From Haemonchus contortus (lineage: Eukaryota; Nematoda; Chromadorea; Rhabditida; Trichostrongylidae): 64,000 bases of DNA. This document shows positions 10,747 to 21,789 of this stretch, piece after piece (the stretch's first letter is position 1; each line of letters opens with the position of its first letter). A program made the position numbers and the translations under genes. The stretch spans positions 36,350,151 to 36,414,150 of the forward strand of contig LS997564.1 of the NCBI GenBank assembly GCA_000469685.2, read 5' to 3'. Under the pieces are notes generated by a model. The model worked only from the letters and a program-made list of their open reading frames with translations. It had not been told where the DNA came from and did no database searches.

Positions 10747-12389
10747 GCTGTCGGCGGGAGGAAAGTCTAAAGTTCTCAGGGGGGGGGGGGTAGCGGAGTG
10801 TTTGCGAGTCGATTGAATCGTTTGAGGAAACTTGAAGCTGAAATGAGAGATTAGCTTCAATCATACAACTACCCCGCATTCCCTACAGAAACTCAGCCAT
10901 TTTCGTAATAGTCATGGCAGTGGATATGAGTTGTTCAAAGGGGCCATTCCATAATTCCATAAGGATGACCCACAAAAAATCAAACCCGAACATCGCAACA
11001 CCCGCACTTGCCTAAATAAACTTTCAGAGATCTTCCTCTACATAGCAGCTTGGAAACGTACAACCTCTGGAACAGCTACCCAGTTCCTCAACTGCACTTT
11101 TTAGAATTTCCTTCTCATCGCCGGAAAGGGAATGGGACGCGGCTGTAGCTGGAATCACTGATGTGCTGACTGCTCAACAACAGCCGCTATGGACTTGATC
11201 GTCACAGCCGGTGCTCACTATTCACAGCTTGTCTCAACTGAGGTCATCCAGGTAAGTCTCCATAGAGAAGACTGTCCGATTTCAGTGATTAACTACCGGT
11301 TTTCAGGTCCTAGACGCCTTCCACAAAGCCCTTGAAGACGCCTAAGAGTCACGTTCTAATCAAAACGATTTTTTGGTCATCAAATCGATGAGGCGCGTGC
11401 AATCGACGTCCAACCAACTTCTTCACGCCGTTTCAACGATCGTCTCTACGGCCACTACTTAGCGCCTTTGTCTTGAGTAATGCATACCGTATTACGGTCG
11501 TTTTGCTATCGTGGAACACCGCTAGTACTGAGTCCATCGAGGCGGGTGTAGTGCGTTAGGAACGAAATGGTCGCGTCGCGGTGAGAGGAGCGTCGCGCGC
11601 GAAGCAATGTAGCAGGATGCAGCAGTAGGTAAGAAATACAAGATCAAAAGTACTAATATTAGAATTATGCATAAAGTAATGATCGCATATCGATTGAGCT
11701 GTATGAAGAACTCTAGAGCTGTAATAACGGCGAATGAGTGGTCCGCGACAGCCGCGTGCGGCATATCGATTACCCAAAATCGTTCCTAACGCCAGTCTCC
11801 CCATCGAGGCTACGTTCATACCTGGCGAACATGCAGCGATAAGACTTGATGAGAAGTACGTATTGATTTTTGCGCTTCCGTGCTACTGGACACGGGCTCG
11901 CCCATAGCTTTCTTCCTGCTTCAGGAAACACTACCTTGTTTGCAGGGAAGTGTACAGCCAAAATCAACAATCCGATTGGTGCCACAGTTTGAGCCGGTTG
12001 TAAGTTCGCCAACTGTACACGCAGTTTTTGCGTCGTCAAGCACGTTGTGAGACACGGTAGCGGGACAAAAGGTGCCACAAGCGGCTTCCTCAAGATCCAA
12101 ACGCTTTCAGAAAAAGGTGAATCAGTGAAAAAATCGTCCTGCTCCACTTATTAAGCCAATATATCCCACGAGGAACCCATCCCGTGACACTCTGGTTTTC
12201 ATGGCAGCAACAATGGCGTCCGATTTCCTATATTGATCAGTTATGCTTTGATATTGTCGATAAATCTTACATTTTTTTACTGTAATGTACTGAATGCCAA
12301 TGCAATAGCTACAGCACTGAGCTGTAAAGATTGAAATAAAATTTGGGATGAAGCTATCACCCTCTGTTTTCATGAACAGGTCAACACTA
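10747..12389. other. Gene-free stretch with one possible gene fragment
   Basis: Starts with a run of G near 10779-10790. Near 11192-11345 (+) two exon-like pieces joined by a GTAAGT...TTTCAG intron read VTAGAHYSQLVSTEVIQ and VLDAFHKALEDA. They faintly resemble the region of CCT (TCP-1) chaperonins after the TTSVVVLAG motif. A stop follows directly, so at most this is a remnant. Nothing else is recognisable. Confidence 0.3.
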
Positions 12390-12985
12390 TCCTACTTATA
12401 TAATCGGCTAAGTGTGTCTGTTGGTGTGGTTGTGTGTGTGTGTATGTGTGTGTGTCTGACCGGAAATTCATAACTCCTGTCCCCGTGGACCGAAAGCGTT
12501 CAAACTTGGTAGGAGTACAGGAGGCAGGATGGGAACACTTTTAGTGGGTGGCAGGACCGGACTCCGCCCAAAGGGGGCGGGGTTTGTGGGAAATAAATGT
12601 TCGAGCAAAAATTCATAACTCATGTCCCCGTGATCCTAGAGCACTCAAACTCAGTAGGAATACGGGCGGCAGAATAGGAACACTAATGGTGGATGGCAGG
12701 ACCAGACTCCGCCCACAATGGGCGGGGTTTGTGCAAAAATTCACGACTCCTGTCCCCGTGATCCTAGAACGTTCAAATTTGGTAGGAGTACGGGCGGCAG
12801 GATAGGAACACTAATAGTGGATGGCAGGACCAGACTCCGCCCACAATGGGCGGGGTTTGTGCAAAAATTCACAACTCCTGTCCCCGTGATCCTAGAGCGT
12901 TCAAATTTGGTAGGAGTACGGGCGGCAGGATAGGAACACTAATAGTGGATGGCAGGACCAGACTCCGCTCACAATGGGCGCAATA
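12390..12985 (+). mobile_element. Helitron-like element, 5' terminus and internal tandem array
   Basis: It starts with TCCTACTTATATAATCGGCT directly after an A. The same 5' sequence occurs inverted at 26095, also after an A. Helitrons insert between A and T, begin with TC, and often start with a TATATAA-type sequence, so this fits. A GT-rich run (12420-12457) leads into the tandem repeat. I did not find a convincing 3' hairpin with CTRR, so the right border is arbitrary and the class is an inference. Confidence 0.55.
12465..12980 (+). repeat. Tandem array, 128-bp unit, four copies
   Basis: Units start at about 12465, 12611, 12738 and 12866. Copies 2 to 4 are nearly identical (period 127-128). 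Copy 1 is more diverged and has extra bases. Each unit contains CTCCTGTCCCCGTG and a GC-rich block GACTCCGCCCACAATGGGCG. The open frames that repeat through it are by-products of the repeat. Confidence 0.92.
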
Positions 12986-13992
12986 CCCGATAGAGCGTTC
13001 AAAGTATTCCAACTGCACGAAAATTTCACGGAGGTACGTTTCCTTAGCCGAGCTGTCCCCTTTTTTTCTCCTTCGTGATATTATACGCCGACTGAATAAT
13101 CGCTTTTGTGGTATTATGCGATGTTCTTACCGGACACAGCGAAGATGGCTTACAGAAAAAATCGCTCCCAATTCGGAGCTGATGCTGAGTGCGTAGAGCT
13201 TTCAAGGAAAATGAGAATCCGAAGAGTTATTTATGCATAGCAAACTTCTAATAGGAAGGAGTATTTTCAAAATGAAGAGCAATCGATTGACACTTTTAAT
13301 CGTAGGCGTTAGCGTGGGCATATGTTGCACGCATTGGCGTGCGTAGCCCAACTGGTTTAACATATAAACGCCCAGTTTGTGAATAAAGTATATCACGGAG
13401 ATGTACCTTGCCAGAATATACCCGTTGAATAGGTGGGAATATATAGAAAAAACTCTGTATATACAGAAATGAAAGTAGAAGGAAGTTTCTAAAAAAAGGA
13501 ACTTTCTAAAAAAAAAACGGAAGTTAAGCAAAGGAGATGGGAGGAATGAAAGCAACTGCTATGTAGTTCCCACTGTGGGCATTTCAACCTAACCCACAAA
13601 AGCCTAAAGTAAGCTATTTGCTAAGAGCTATATATTCGCGCTGATTCTGTGACCAGTGGAAACTTCCGTATGACATATTGAATGCGAGCAATTGTTTTCT
13701 TTTTCACTCTCAGTTAGATCGCTTCTCTCTCACATTCCTTTATGGAATGCTGGTTTGTGAGCCTTTCGGCTTGATTTGGATTGCCGAAAACTAGAAGGCA
13801 CTGCCTCTACGCGCACTGTATCGACTTATACATATTTCATCCCAGTTACCTAACCTTTTCATAGCTGCGAGAAGAGGGCGAAGGTACGATAGCGTCAAAC
13901 GGTTGATTTTCAGCCCCACCCTTGAACGCATCCGAGCCAATTGAAGTTTCTGCCCTTTCGCGGTCGATTAATCAACATATTTAATAGGACTG
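12986..13992. other. Gene-free stretch with a dispersed repeat
   Basis: Holds one copy of the dispersed repeat at 13272-13357. Otherwise AT-rich, with no gene that I recognise. Confidence 0.4.
13272..13357 (+). repeat. Dispersed repeat, inverted partner at 25058-25138
   Basis: About 80 bases (GAGCAATCGATTGACACTTT to TAGCCCAACTGGTT) recur in reverse orientation at 25058-25138 with few differences. The unit contains the inner palindrome ACGCATTGGCGTGCGT. It could be a short mobile element or part of a larger family; no coding. Confidence 0.8.
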
Positions 13993-14345
13993 GGTGGAGG
14001 TGGTGTAGTTACAAGTGGCCCACTATATCACACGAATGGTCACGTGTTCAAATCCTGGATCGGTATCCGGGACCAAGCGAATGTGGTGTGGTGACAAGTA
14101 GCGCACTATATTAAAAGTATAGTCACGGAATCGAATCCCTGATTTATATCCGGCTAAGCCAACCAACCCTCCCATCCCTCTGGGATCGGTTAATTGGTAC
14201 TAGGCTCGTCTGATAGGATTAAAGCACTGAATCGTACATCAGCTGACCACCGCTATTCACTGTATCAGCACCATATGCCTCAATACGCCACTACGACCAT
14301 GAATGGAAGTTGAAGTAGGGGCGCATCTCTCAGACGGGATTGTTC
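13993..14345 (+). repeat. tRNA-derived SINE, copy 2, with two heads
   Basis: Two successive head units, each with an A-box-like and a B-box-like part (GTTCAAATCCTGG near 14047; AATCGAATCCCTG near 14128), precede one body and tail shared with copy 1 (TGGTACTAGGCTCGTCTGAT, then CAATACGCCACTACGACCAT). The duplication of the promoter-like head is visible directly. Confidence 0.75.
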
Positions 14346-14609
14346 GACGCTTTTATACTTTGTTCGAACTTCAAATCGTTCAATCATCAATTACAGGTTC
14401 AATAGAAGCTGAATTAACAAATCTCTCGGAATGCCACTGAAATCACGGAAAAACCTAAACCTAACAGTCTCTATCCCTGCAAATTTAGAAGACCTTGTGC
14501 AGGAATAAAAATGTTTGTTGAATGAATAGAACAGAATTCTTGAAGCTCTATTATCCTTCAGTTCTACAATACGAGAGTAGGAAAACTCTTATTTCTGGCC
14601 AATCCATTT

Positions 14610-14665
14610 TAGAATGCGCCCACGCCACGTATTCGGTTTCCATCCAGAATCGTGGGCACGGATGA
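14610..14665 (-). repeat. SINE tail fragment
   Basis: A short piece (AATGCGCCCACGCCACGTAT, then CCATCCAGAATCGTGG) matches the tail of the inverted SINE copies at 15985 and 46320. Only the 3' end is present. Confidence 0.55.
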
Positions 14666-14768
14666 ATGTTCCTCCGAACTATCCAGAGAAATTCGCAGAC
14701 TAGCCATTGCTCAGCTTGATGCTTTCAGCTACCCCTGCGTTCCTAGATGAAATAGAACAGGGGGACGT

Positions 14769-15010
14769 GCGATTCGTGCGATTTCGGGCGCGCGCGGCAA
14801 ATTGTGCGACGAACTTCGCGATGATTCAAACGACTCCTGCGCCTATTATTGGAGCACAAACTTGAAGTAGAGTACTTTAGTAGGGTCGGACAATCCTAGT
14901 AACCTACATCACTTCGAATTTGGGCCTCAATGATAAACGCTGCAGTCGTTCAAATCGCACTAAATTTCGCCGCGCAATTTGCCGCGCGCACCCAGAATCG
15001 CACGAATCGC
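14769..15010. mobile_element. MITE-like element with 70-75 bp terminal inverted repeats
   Basis: The left end (CGATTCGTGCGATTTCGGGC, GCGCGGCAAATTGTGCGACG) is an imperfect inverted copy of the right end (reverse complement CGATTCGTGCGATTCTGGGT, GCGCGGCAAATTGCGCGGCG). About 100 bp of unrelated sequence separate the arms. It does not encode protein. I could not identify a target-site duplication. Confidence 0.8.
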
Positions 15011-15984
15011 AACACACCCAATAGAACATTATATACATAACGGGACGGGAGAAAAGCTCCGCCGTCAGAAAGGGTATCGATCCAGTATATGGAAACCAGG
15101 TAGGGCGTCTAGCAGCAACTGGCCTTAGTCCAAAACTGATAGGGTAGCGCTGGTGTTAGAGGCAGAGAACACGATCAATATGGTTCCCAGAGTTTCCCGT
15201 TAGAATCAATCCTTGGCCACCAAGAATAGTATATGGCCCCTTGTCGGGTCGAAAAATGGCCTAGACAGGGCGTAATCAGGATTCCAAAAGCGGTCTGGTA
15301 GACGCTGTCACTAAAAGTGGACGTGTTATGCTGGCCTTGCTATTACTGCACTATTCACAGGACGAGAAGGATAGTACACTCAAACGAGAGACACCGAGAC
15401 AGTCATCCCGTTCCCCATCCCTGCTGCTTGTTTTCTGAACATTTTTTTGGAATCCAACAGTTTTCGCGATTTCTTCGCCACCCTTGCACTATCCTGCACC
15501 ATGGCCTCCATCACCTTACTTGAAATAGGTACCCTGAAGTAATCGGGAACTGTGCCTTCAGGATAGTTCCCCTTCTTGGATAAACAGTTCTCGTATAATG
15601 TATAATATAATGAAAACAATACAATAATTTAGGTCGAGTGGGATGTTTTTCTTTTACTAGTAGAACTGTGATCGTTAGAAAACACTCTGTTCGGACTACT
15701 GTGTAATCATTTACCACTCATTTTACGCAGTTTTAATTACATAGGCCATGGCAATATCAACTGAAGGGAACGCTCATGTGATTCAGGACTACTATTGACA
15801 GTAGGCGTATGTGGTATACCAGCTGTGATCGGATCCATCGCTGTCGAAAAGTGGTGTAAACAAAGAAAAGAAAAGGCAAAAGTTTTTTCGAGATTCTGTT
15901 TGAGATTTCATTTATACGCTAATGCTTAGCTTCCAGATTGAAGTATAAGGATGAGGACAAAATAAGGATAAAGTCCTAGAGGGC
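15011..15984. other. Gene-free stretch
   Basis: No recognisable gene or repeat. Short overlapping frames near 15317-15717 on both strands show no domain. Confidence 0.4.
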
Positions 15985-16235
15985 TAATCAACCTCTTCTG
16001 AGGGATGCGCACCGGCATTATACTTCTTTTCGCAACCATAGAGGCGTTTGGATGCTATGTGGCCTATGCAATGACTTGCGCCTTTGCCAGCGGATGTACG
16101 AGGCACTTTCACCCTCCCAGATGAATCTTATACCAATTAATCGACCCTAGAGAGTTGAAAGGCTTAGTTGGCCAGGGCGGATTTCGATCCAGAGTTCAAT
16201 CTCACAAGTCGGTGGTTTCCTTGTCGACTTCAGAC
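15985..16235 (-). repeat. tRNA-derived SINE, copy 3
   Basis: Inverted copy. The tail (GAGGGATGCGCACCGGCATT) comes first on +, then the body (CCTCCCAGATGAATCTTATA), then a B-box-like CGATTTCGATCC-type block and the head near 16190-16230. It shares the body with the copies at 37955 and 46320. Confidence 0.65.
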
Positions 16236-16908
16236 AACTTTTTTTTTACTGAAAACCACTGCACGCACGTTAGCAACACAGTCATCCGCTCACCTGAACG
16301 CTGCCAAAACGCTTTTTAATTTTGGGCAATTATAGCGACCCTTCCTCCTATTGGAACAAAATCTCAGTGTACAAGGACAGTATCATATTCTAGTGAATTT
16401 AAGAAAAAACGACTTCGATGGATCGATTGTAATTGCCATTCCAAACAGTGAAGACGAGCCAATGGCACGTGCCCTAGATGGGCAAATAAATGTATGCCTG
16501 TTAAGTAAATTATTCGTGGCTGTTTTTTTGGAAGCGTCACATGCATGCTTCTACAGTTTCCTTTCAACAAACACTATAATTCAACATCCGCCCTACATCC
16601 CTATAAATATGGAACGAAAGCCTAACAGAACATTCTCATTTAATTAATTTCATATGTTCATTGCTTTGCACATTCGCAGGTCCACCTGAGAAGCTATCTC
16701 CTATTTCCATTTTGACATTCTGAATTTTTCTGAAAAAACTTTCGGAAGGGAATGTGCTCGTTTTAGGTAGTTGGTATCGATAATGAAAATGCTGTTGATA
16801 ACGAACATATTCTCCGTCCGAGATTTTTTCGGAAAAAACCCACAATTGATCTAGATGGCTTTCACACTTTTAGCATGGATTGAGATAGACCGGTTTTCGG
16901 CATTTCTA
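16236..16908. other. Gene-free stretch
   Basis: No gene recognised. A frame at 16351-16647 has no domain or splice context that I can support. Confidence 0.4.
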
Positions 16909-16935
16909 CAGGGTGTCCCAAAATTATTTGCGCCA
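16909..16935 (+). repeat. Solo mariner-type terminal repeat
   Basis: TACAGGGTGTCCCAAAATTA is typical of Tc1/mariner-type ends. I found no matching inverted end on either side of the adjoining RTE insertion, so it is either a solitary end or chance. Confidence 0.4.
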
Positions 16936-16970
16936 AAGTTCAGTAATTTTTAAGGTAGAAATAATCTATC

Positions 16971-16981
16971 AAATTTACATT
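16971..16981. repeat. Target-site duplication, 3' side of the RTE element
   Basis: AAATTTACATT, identical to 20380-20390. The pair brackets the LINE exactly. Confidence 0.88.
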
Positions 16982-19900
16982 CACCTGTATCACCTGTCGT
17001 CCCGTTGATCGTCGATTTCCTCGAGCGGGCGCCAGTAACGTCTCCATTCGTCCCTGTCACGAGCCAGAGTGGTCCAATGAATCGTTCCAGGGACACGAGG
17101 ATTCACATTCCTTTCGTTCAGAGCTTTCGTGAAGAAGTCTGACCATCTCGTTGGCGGCCTTCCTGGAGTTCGTTTGATGTCCCGAGGGATCCAGTCAGTA
17201 ACCGCCCTGGTCCAACGGTCATCACTATAACGCATAACGTGTCCGGCCCACCTGATCTTCGATTTCTTGGCGTAGTCAACGGCATCCCTGATCTTCGTTC
17301 GTTGGCGGAGCTCTGAACTCCGGATTCCCTTCTGCACTTGCGTGTATAGGGAAATTCCGAGCATCGTCCTTTCCAAAGCGCGTTGAGCAACGCTGACAGC
17401 ATGCTCATCCTGCTTTCGTAGAGTCCAAGTCTCTGAGGCGTACGTCAAAGCAGGAAGAACAGCAGTGTCGAAAAGGTGAGCGCGGAGCCGGATGTTCTTT
17501 GTCTTCTTCACTACTCCCTCGATATTCTTAAATGCTCCCCACGCAGCGCGTTTCCTTCTGCACAGCTCCGGAGCTAGGTCAATCATCATGTTGACTTCCC
17601 GACCTAGATACACATAGCTAGAGCATTCGGAGATAGTCTTTCCGTTTAGCGTGAAGGGAGCATCAGGTACCAAACCGTTTTTCATGAACATCGTCTTCGT
17701 TAAGTTCAGTCTCAATCCGATCTTTCCACAAGCGTTGTCAAACTCGGCCAGCATTCGTTCCGCCTGCTCGATGTTCGGTGTTATGAGAACGATATCGTCT
17801 GCAAAGCGGAGGTGATGTAGATAGCGGCCGTCGACCTTCACTCCCAAGTCTTCCCATTCCAAATGACGCATGATATTCTCGAGAGCGGCACTGAAAAGTT
17901 TGGGCGATATGGTATCGCCCTGCCGAACACCTCTCTTCACGTTGATAATGACTTCCTTGTAAAATGGTGAAATCCTGGTCGTGAAGTTGTCGTAGAGCTC
18001 ACGAAGCATCCTTATATATTGAGTAGGAACACCCTGGTTTCCCAGGGCTTCGATTACCGCTTCTGTCTCGACAGTGTCAAAGGCTTTCTTCAAATCGATG
18101 AATGTAAGACACAGCGGCATTTTGTACTCTCGCGATACTTCAATGAGCCTTGTTAGAGTGTGGATATGATCGATTGTACTGAACCCTATCCGAAACCCTG
18201 CTTGCTCGCATGGCTGTCCTTCATCTAATATTCTGCCAATCCTGTTTAGGATGACACGAGTGAAAAGCTTGTAGATTACGGACAGCAGGCAGATTGGGCG
18301 ATAATTGCCAATATCGTCTGGATCTCCCTTCTTGTACAGCAACACAGTCTTGCTAGTTTTCCACGACGTGGGCACTTTGCATTCCGACAGGTACCGCGTG
18401 AAGAGCCTAGCCAGAGTTTTGATGATGACTTGTGGTATACTCTTCAGATGTTCTGGTTTGATCCTATCGGGACCGGGCGCTGTACAGTTCTTCATCGACT
18501 TGATGGCATGTCGTATTTCGGAAGGGAGAACCGAAGGAGCGATATATTCGTCTTGCCTAAGATGGTGAGTAGGCAGGTAGACGTGGCTGTCGAAGAGATC
18601 CGAGTAGAAGTCGTAGATGACCTTCTCCATTGCCCTCCGGGATGCAGTAACGGTTCCGTCAGGACGACGAAGGAAGGTCATCTTGGTCTTGTAATTGGCG
18701 AAGCTTCGTCGGGCTTTGCGAATGCTCTTTCCGGCCTCGGCGGCTTCGTCCATGACTGCTGCTCTTCTCTCTTTCAGATCTTCCTTTATCGCTTCTCTGC
18801 ATAGCTTCGCAAGTTCGGACGTTTGTTGATAATTGCCTGTAGCTCGCGCGATTCCACGCTGGCGTATCAGCTCGAGAGTCTTCGAAGAGAGTCGTCTCTT
18901 GGCTACTTGTGGACTCTCAGCTTTTCTAGCGCTATCGTGAAGATGTTCGACGAGCCGGTTGTACTCATCATCGATGTTGTCGATAACGGAATCTTCCCAT
19001 TTACTCGCAAGGGAAGCGAAGTGGTCCCAGTTGATGGAGGTCTTGGGGCTTCGTTTCCGAAACTTCATAGCTCTCTCCCCACGCACTGAGAAGCAGAATC
19101 TAGCGCGGAGGAGACGATGGTCCGATCCCGTGTAGAACTTCGGAACAACAGCGACGTCGGTCAGGCAAAATCTCCGATTGAAGATGATGTGGTCTATTTC
19201 ATTATGGAACTGTCCACCAGGTGACTCCCATGTCCATCTTAAATGAGAGGGCTTTTGGAACTGCGAGTTACCATGGATGGTGTGGGTCGTCATGATAAAC
19301 TCGGACAGCCTTTCACCCTGCTCATTCCATTCCACTCCGTGAGTCCCGATGTGAAGCTCTTCAGCCGTTCTTCTGGGGCCAATCTTGGCGTTAAAGTCAC
19401 CGACGATGACCTTGAAGAAAGTGTGGTCTTCTCTGTAGAGCCTCTCCAGATCCATATAAAACGCTTCCAACTCCTCTTCTTCGTAGCTCGATGTTGGTGC
19501 GTAAGCAACGAAGATGGTTAGAGCTGGGGTCGAGCCACATCTTCTTAATCGTAAACGTCCGATTCGGGTTGTTAGGCTTTCGTACGAATCGATGTTCATG
19601 GCCAAGTGCGTGTTGACGAGGACACCTACGCCGCCGACGCCTTTACTGTCGCATGTTCCAAGGAACAGTTCTTCTCCAGTCTCAAATATAGCGTGCAGCG
19701 GGCAATGCCTTCTCGTCTCGGTCAGTCCGATGACGTCGTACTTGATCTTCCTAGCTTGCATCATCAGGTCTTCTATACACGCTTCCGATGCAAGCGTCCG
19801 TGCGTTGAAAGTACAGATCGCCATCTTAGTCCTTCTCCTTTTGGGCAGCCTGTTTTGGCCCCGAGATTTTAGCAGCCTCTCCCGAGCGGTCCTACCCAAC

Positions 19901-20379
19901 GCTGCCGTATTGGGGGCTCCCTCAGGTTCAGGGGAATGAGGCCCATTTTTATTACTGTTTTTGGCGGTGAGAGAAAGAACCCATCGTGTAGCTTGCCAGG
20001 CTCTGACGTGGGGGTTGGACAAGGGGCTTTGTTTTTGGAGGCGGCCCCGAATCGCCTCCCAGATACTTCCCAGTGTGACTTGTTCGTCACTCGAATGCAA
20101 GCTTTTGGCCGAGTCGATGGGCAGGATACCAACTGCACCCACAGACTCTCCACACACGTATGCGTGGATCACCTGCGAGGAACAGAGGGTATATCGACCC
20201 AGCACAGCAGAATCAAGGAGTCCATCCCCTGAATCCACCTGCGTCTCTGGGCAAGTACCGGTGACTTTTGGTCGGCGATTAATTCCCCTATCCGCCACCT
20301 GGGGACGCCCTACGTAGCCTCGTCACTAACCGGCTGGGGATCCTTCAGTGAGAGAGAACTCAGTGAAAGAGATCCGTAG
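16982..20379 (-). mobile_element. Full-length RTE-type LINE, 3.4 kb, with target-site duplication
   Basis: The element lies between two perfect 11-bp copies of AAATTTACATT. It reads on -: about 80 bases of 5' leader, one long frame coding for endonuclease and reverse transcriptase, and a very short 3' end (GTGATACAGGTGA) a few bases after the stop. A length of about 3.3 kb and a minimal 3' tail are features of the RTE clade. An intact frame plus a perfect duplication suggest recent insertion. A diverged 3' piece of the same family lies at 23309-23465. Confidence 0.93.
16990..20298 (-). CDS. RTE-type LINE polyprotein: apurinic endonuclease plus reverse transcriptase
   Basis: A single frame of 1102 codons with no interruption. 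Counting from the GTG at 20298, the first ATG is residue 159, exactly where the endonuclease begins ([11 protein letters not shown]), so the protein may start there; the upstream 158 residues may be read from another start or not at all. Endonuclease motifs are GLTETRR at 191-197, GDFN at 300-303, NEIDHIIFN at 366-374 and SDHR at 392-395. Reverse-transcriptase motifs are FIDLKKAFD at 733-741 (first catalytic Asp), GVRQGD at 790-795 and FADD at 832-835 (the other two Asp). The C-terminal part with GRPPTRW is typical of this clade. All visible catalytic residues are present, so the enzyme could be functional. It nicks DNA and copies its own RNA at the nick. Confidence 0.94.
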   Translation of the reverse strand: MADRGINRRPKVTGTCPETQVDSGDGLLDSAVLGRYTLCSSQVIHAYVCGESVGAVGILPIDSAKSLHSSDEQVTLGSIWEAIRGRLQKQSPLSNPHVRAWQATRWVLSLTAKNSNKNGPHSPEPEGAPNTAALGRTARERLLKSRGQNRLPKRRRTKMAICTFNARTLASEACIEDLMMQARKIKYDVIGLTETRRHCPLHAIFETGEELFLGTCDSKGVGGVGVLVNTHLAMNIDSYESLTTRIGRLRLRRCGSTPALTIFVAYAPTSSYEEEELEAFYMDLERLYREDHTFFKVIVGDFNAKIGPRRTAEELHIGTHGVEWNEQGERLSEFIMTTHTIHGNSQFQKPSHLRWTWESPGGQFHNEIDHIIFNRRFCLTDVAVVPKFYTGSDHRLLRARFCFSVRGERAMKFRKRSPKTSINWDHFASLASKWEDSVIDNIDDEYNRLVEHLHDSARKAESPQVAKRRLSSKTLELIRQRGIARATGNYQQTSELAKLCREAIKEDLKERRAAVMDEAAEAGKSIRKARRSFANYKTKMTFLRRPDGTVTASRRAMEKVIYDFYSDLFDSHVYLPTHHLRQDEYIAPSVLPSEIRHAIKSMKNCTAPGPDRIKPEHLKSIPQVIIKTLARLFTRYLSECKVPTSWKTSKTVLLYKKGDPDDIGNYRPICLLSVIYKLFTRVILNRIGRILDEGQPCEQAGFRIGFSTIDHIHTLTRLIEVSREYKMPLCLTFIDLKKAFDTVETEAVIEALGNQGVPTQYIRMLRELYDNFTTRISPFYKEVIINVKRGVRQGDTISPKLFSAALENIMRHLEWEDLGVKVDGRYLHHLRFADDIVLITPNIEQAERMLAEFDNACGKIGLRLNLTKTMFMKNGLVPDAPFTLNGKTISECSSYVYLGREVNMMIDLAPELCRRKRAAWGAFKNIEGVVKKTKNIRLRAHLFDTAVLPALTYASETWTLRKQDEHAVSVAQRALERTMLGISLYTQVQKGIRSSELRQRTKIRDAVDYAKKSKIRWAGHVMRYSDDRWTRAVTDWIPRDIKRTPGRPPTRWSDFFTKALNERNVNPRVPGTIHWTTLARDRDEWRRYWRPLEEIDDQRDDR

Positions 20380-20390
20380 AAATTTACATT
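20380..20390. repeat. Target-site duplication, 5' side of the RTE element
   Basis: AAATTTACATT, the partner of 16971-16981. Confidence 0.88.
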
Positions 20391-20749
20391 ACCTGCTATT
20401 AATTAGTTGCATAAGAAGGTTTCCTTGCAATATGCATGGTTACTGATGTGGAACTCCCATTATCTTTCCGATGGAGGAGGCTCATTCAATGCCACTTGCA
20501 ATCATTGACGCCCGAAAAAAGGAAGGGCGTCATGAAATTCTTTGGGATTTTTCTAATAACCGTATAGGAGGCTATCAAACGATATAGAAAAGAAGATTGA
20601 AACAGGGGCAAACCAGGAAAGGTAGAAAGGTAGAATGTTCCTATAGATAGGACTATTAAAATGGTCCGTCCGCCAATAGGTCGGGATCCTGGGTGAGCCA
20701 TCAAAAGGAAGTCAACGGGCACGGCTTACAGGATTTATCGCGATGGAAG

Positions 20750-21300
20750 AATGTCATGCAGAAGCCTCACTACCATTCCTATCGTATGCTCCAATCCCGA
20801 TCTCAATAGATTCTGCAGGGCCAGAAAATGCAGAAAGTCGGAGACCCACTTGAGTGATGACACGCAACCCTTCGTCGTTTTCTCTGATCAAAAAATTTTT
20901 TACGATAAAACCATTCCTCAACAACCGAAACGTTCGCTTTCCGGAAAGAAACATCCAGCGTGTAATATCTCACAAAAAGATTGTTATCAGAACAGTAAAA
21001 TGATGTTTTTCGAGGAAATCACTGGTAAGGGTAAGCCGCTCGTGGTTCCTTCAGTGCAGGCGTGGAAATTGACAAGGACCAGTACTCAAACGGCGTACTA
21101 ATGGAAGTAAATAAAACATTGATCCGACTACGTTTTCTGAAAGATCTCGTAGTCCTTCCAGCAGGACGCTGCTCCAGCCAACAGAGCCAAGCTTGAACGC
21201 GAGTGGTGCCGACGACAGCTGCCCGACTTCATCGATGAAGAAGAATGGCCATCATATTTTACAGAACTTGACTCACTTGACCCCACGAAGACACATTTAG
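20750..21300 (+). pseudogene. maT-like (Tc1/mariner superfamily) transposase relic
   Basis: FVVFSDQKIF near 20866-20895 matches the first catalytic Asp block. GKGKPLVV and GVEIDKDQYSNGVL follow in different frames. Then, near 21165-21290, comes QDAAPANRAK with WCRRQLPDFIDEEEWP and ELDSLDPTK, the region of the second and third catalytic residues. At least two frame changes are needed, so it is dead. No terminal repeats found. Families with the QD.APAH and WP.SPDLNP.D blocks are Tc1/mariner-type; placement in maT is less certain. Confidence 0.72.
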
Positions 21301-21781
21301 CGAATTATAGATAGTAGGATAATAGAATGATGTAATAATGTCTTTTTTCCATAGTAACAATGAAAAGCAACTTTGGGCATATTGGGCCTTGTATGCTCTG
21401 CTCTTTGCGCAATTGCAACGACTGAAATCTCGTCCAGACACACCTTTGATGTTTTTGCCGTCACAGTAATCTTCCGGACTTTTAGAAGGCCCTACTTTGC
21501 GCGAAGTGGTGATCTTCTCACTTTTGTTGTCACTGGTGCTGTTCACCACCTACATTTCCACTTTTCAACTTGATAAGGAAATCTGAAAGTTGTTGTGCAC
21601 TGTGCCTTAAAAGTCATTACGTTTAATCTATGGCCAAATATAGTCTCAATGGCTCAATACTTCATCAGCGGGATCGATTTTCATCATACTTCGAGAAATA
21701 TGCTCAAAACGACCCGGTTACAGCAAATCTTGCTAGCCTGTTAGGGTAGGATCGCAAAGTGTCTTTGGAAGGAAAAGTAAC
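21301..21781. other. Upstream region of the astacin gene
   Basis: No gene recognised. It probably contains the promoter of the astacin gene, but I see no element that I can name. Confidence 0.35.
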
Positions 21782-21789
21782 ATTTCAGA
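21782..21789 (+). promoter_or_regulatory. Probable spliced-leader acceptor of the astacin gene
   Basis: ATTTCAG ends one base before the ATG at 21790. In nematodes, an acceptor consensus this close to a start codon with no upstream coding exon usually marks trans-splicing of a spliced leader. Inference from consensus and position. Confidence 0.6.

Noticed and set aside
12548..13196. Repeated frames of about 70-116 codons
   Set aside because: They are the 128-bp tandem unit translated; no codon-level constraint is visible.
18305..20317. Several + frames of 80-140 codons
   Set aside because: Antisense to the intact RTE reading frame.
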